Origin: an uncultured Veillonella sp.
Lineage (GTDB): Bacteria > Bacillota > Negativicutes > Veillonellales > Veillonellaceae
Direction: 5' to 3'
DNA length: 14,725 nt
Assembly: GCF_905209685.1 (NCBI RefSeq)
Contig: NZ_CAJLUB010000035.1
Coordinates: forward strand, 1 to 14,725
The notes under the pieces were generated by a model. That model saw only the letters and a list, made by a program, of their open reading frames with translations. It made no database searches and was not told where the DNA came from. Made by a program: the position numbers and the translations under genes. This document shows positions 13,977 to 14,725 of the stretch, in pieces (positions within the stretch are counted from its first letter, which is position 1; each line of letters begins with the position of its first letter).

Positions 13977-14725
13977 TTACTTGCTAAATTGCATACGGCG
14001 TAGGATGGTTCTGATGTTTTTGATAACTAATACTACGAGTAGTATTGCAACCGATGTAAGAGATACAAAACCACCTGGAGCTACGTTAAGATAATAGGAT
14101 CCGAATAGGCCGATGACCATGGCTAGCAAACTAAATCCAATAGAACAGAGTAATGTGGTTCTAAATCCTTTTTCTAATTGTAATGCCGATGCTACAGGTA
14201 AGGCAATCATGGCACTTAATACGAGAACGCCGACGATTTTAATAGAAATGGATACGGCCGCAGCCATTAAGATAGCAAAGATGTAATTGATAAAATCAAC
14301 CTTAACACCGGCTACACGAGCTGCCTCTTCATCATAGGCGATGTAAAGAAGTGAATTATACAAGAAATATAAGGTTAATACAGATAGAATGGTTAGGGCT
14401 GCAATGCTAATCATATCTGTTGTGTTTACGGTTAAGATGCTACCGAAGAAGAACACATTAGCGTTAGCTTTCAACTTGCCTGAACTAATAAGAGTAATAG
14501 CGGTACCGATACTAAGTGACAAGATGATGGTTAGGATCAGATCGAGATGGTGAGAAAAATATTTTCGCAAGAACTCGATGAGGGCACCGCAGATAGCGGT
14601 AAAGATGAATGCTCCTAAGATAGGATTAGTATTTGTTAATAAGCCTAATGTAATACCTGCCAGCGATGCATGGCTCATGGTGTCGCCAATCATACTAGAC
14701 CGGCGAAGTACCATGAAGATACCAA
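13977..14725 (-). CDS. Zinc/manganese-type ABC transporter permease (ZnuB/MntB family), N-terminus outside the window
   Basis: The frame stays open to the window edge. Before the first internal Met it reads GIF, so the visible 248 codons lack the N-terminal part of a roughly 270-280 residue protein. The segment MVLRRSSMIGDTMSHASLAGITLGLL is the characteristic permease signature of the ZnuB/MntB/TroC family. The DEEAARVAGVKVDFINYIFAILMA segment is the coupling region that meets the ATPase. About seven helices are visible. It imports Zn2+ or Mn2+ together with an ATPase (expected upstream, outside the window) and a binding lipoprotein. The next gene on the same strand is a Fur-family regulator, consistent with zinc-controlled uptake. 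Zinc versus manganese cannot be decided here. Confidence 0.88.
   Translation of the reverse strand, partial: GIFMVLRRSSMIGDTMSHASLAGITLGLLTNTNPILGAFIFTAICGALIEFLRKYFSHHLDLILTIILSLSIGTAITLISSGKLKANANVFFFGSILTVNTTDMISIAALTILSVLTLYFLYNSLLYIAYDEEAARVAGVKVDFINYIFAILMAAAVSISIKIVGVLVLSAMIALPVASALQLEKGFRTTLLCSIGFSLLAMVIGLFGSYYLNVAPGGFVSLTSVAILLVVLVIKNIRTILRRMQFSK

Overview
The window most likely comes from a Veillonella species or a close relative in the Negativicutes, meaning diderm, anaerobic Firmicutes. The evidence is low-GC DNA with strong GGAGG ribosome binding sites, a signal-peptide/SLH/beta-barrel porin of the OmpM type that is typical of this class, a respiratory nitrate reductase gamma subunit, a DcuA-type C4-dicarboxylate transporter and a biotin gene pair. 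Genus assignment is inference from gene content; no search was run.

Left part (1-3880, all + strand). The window opens with the last codons of what is probably narJ, which overlap narI (nitrate reductase heme b subunit), followed by a strong terminator. Next come two paralogous six-helix membrane proteins of about 200 residues (915-1517 and 3184-3789). They flank an SLH-domain outer-membrane porin (1771-3042). Both paralogs carry the four-histidine pattern of a ferric-reductase-like (NOX/MsrQ-type) diheme core, but neither has a flavin or NAD(P)H domain. A good Fur-box-like sequence lies in the porin promoter region. This block, linking heme b membrane proteins, a porin and an iron-type operator, is the most interesting part of the window.

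Middle (3880-8570). An MFS drug-type exporter is followed by a LysR regulator preceded by two dyads. A perfect-palindrome bidirectional terminator then separates them from two minus-strand genes: a LysE/ArgO-type amino acid exporter and a YeiH/UPF0324 transporter. A 342-base divergent gap rich in dyads separates YeiH from a beta-carbonic anhydrase on the + strand.

Right part (8570-14725). After the carbonic anhydrase and its terminator there is a long noncoding imperfect hairpin of about 223 bases (9204-9426). It is followed by a BirA-like operator and the bioD-bioA pair, with a 16-base tandem repeat between the two genes. A DcuA-family C4-dicarboxylate transporter follows. On the minus strand, a zinc/manganese-type ABC permease (running off the window edge) is followed by a Fur-family regulator, probably Zur-like. 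Most transcription units end in clear hairpin-plus-T terminators.

Taken together, the window is chromosomal core and accessory content for anaerobic respiration, nutrient exchange (C4-dicarboxylates, amino acids, possibly sulfur anions), bicarbonate supply, biotin synthesis (biotin-dependent carboxylases need both biotin and bicarbonate) and metal homeostasis. No tRNA, rRNA, CRISPR array, phage gene or transposase gene was seen.
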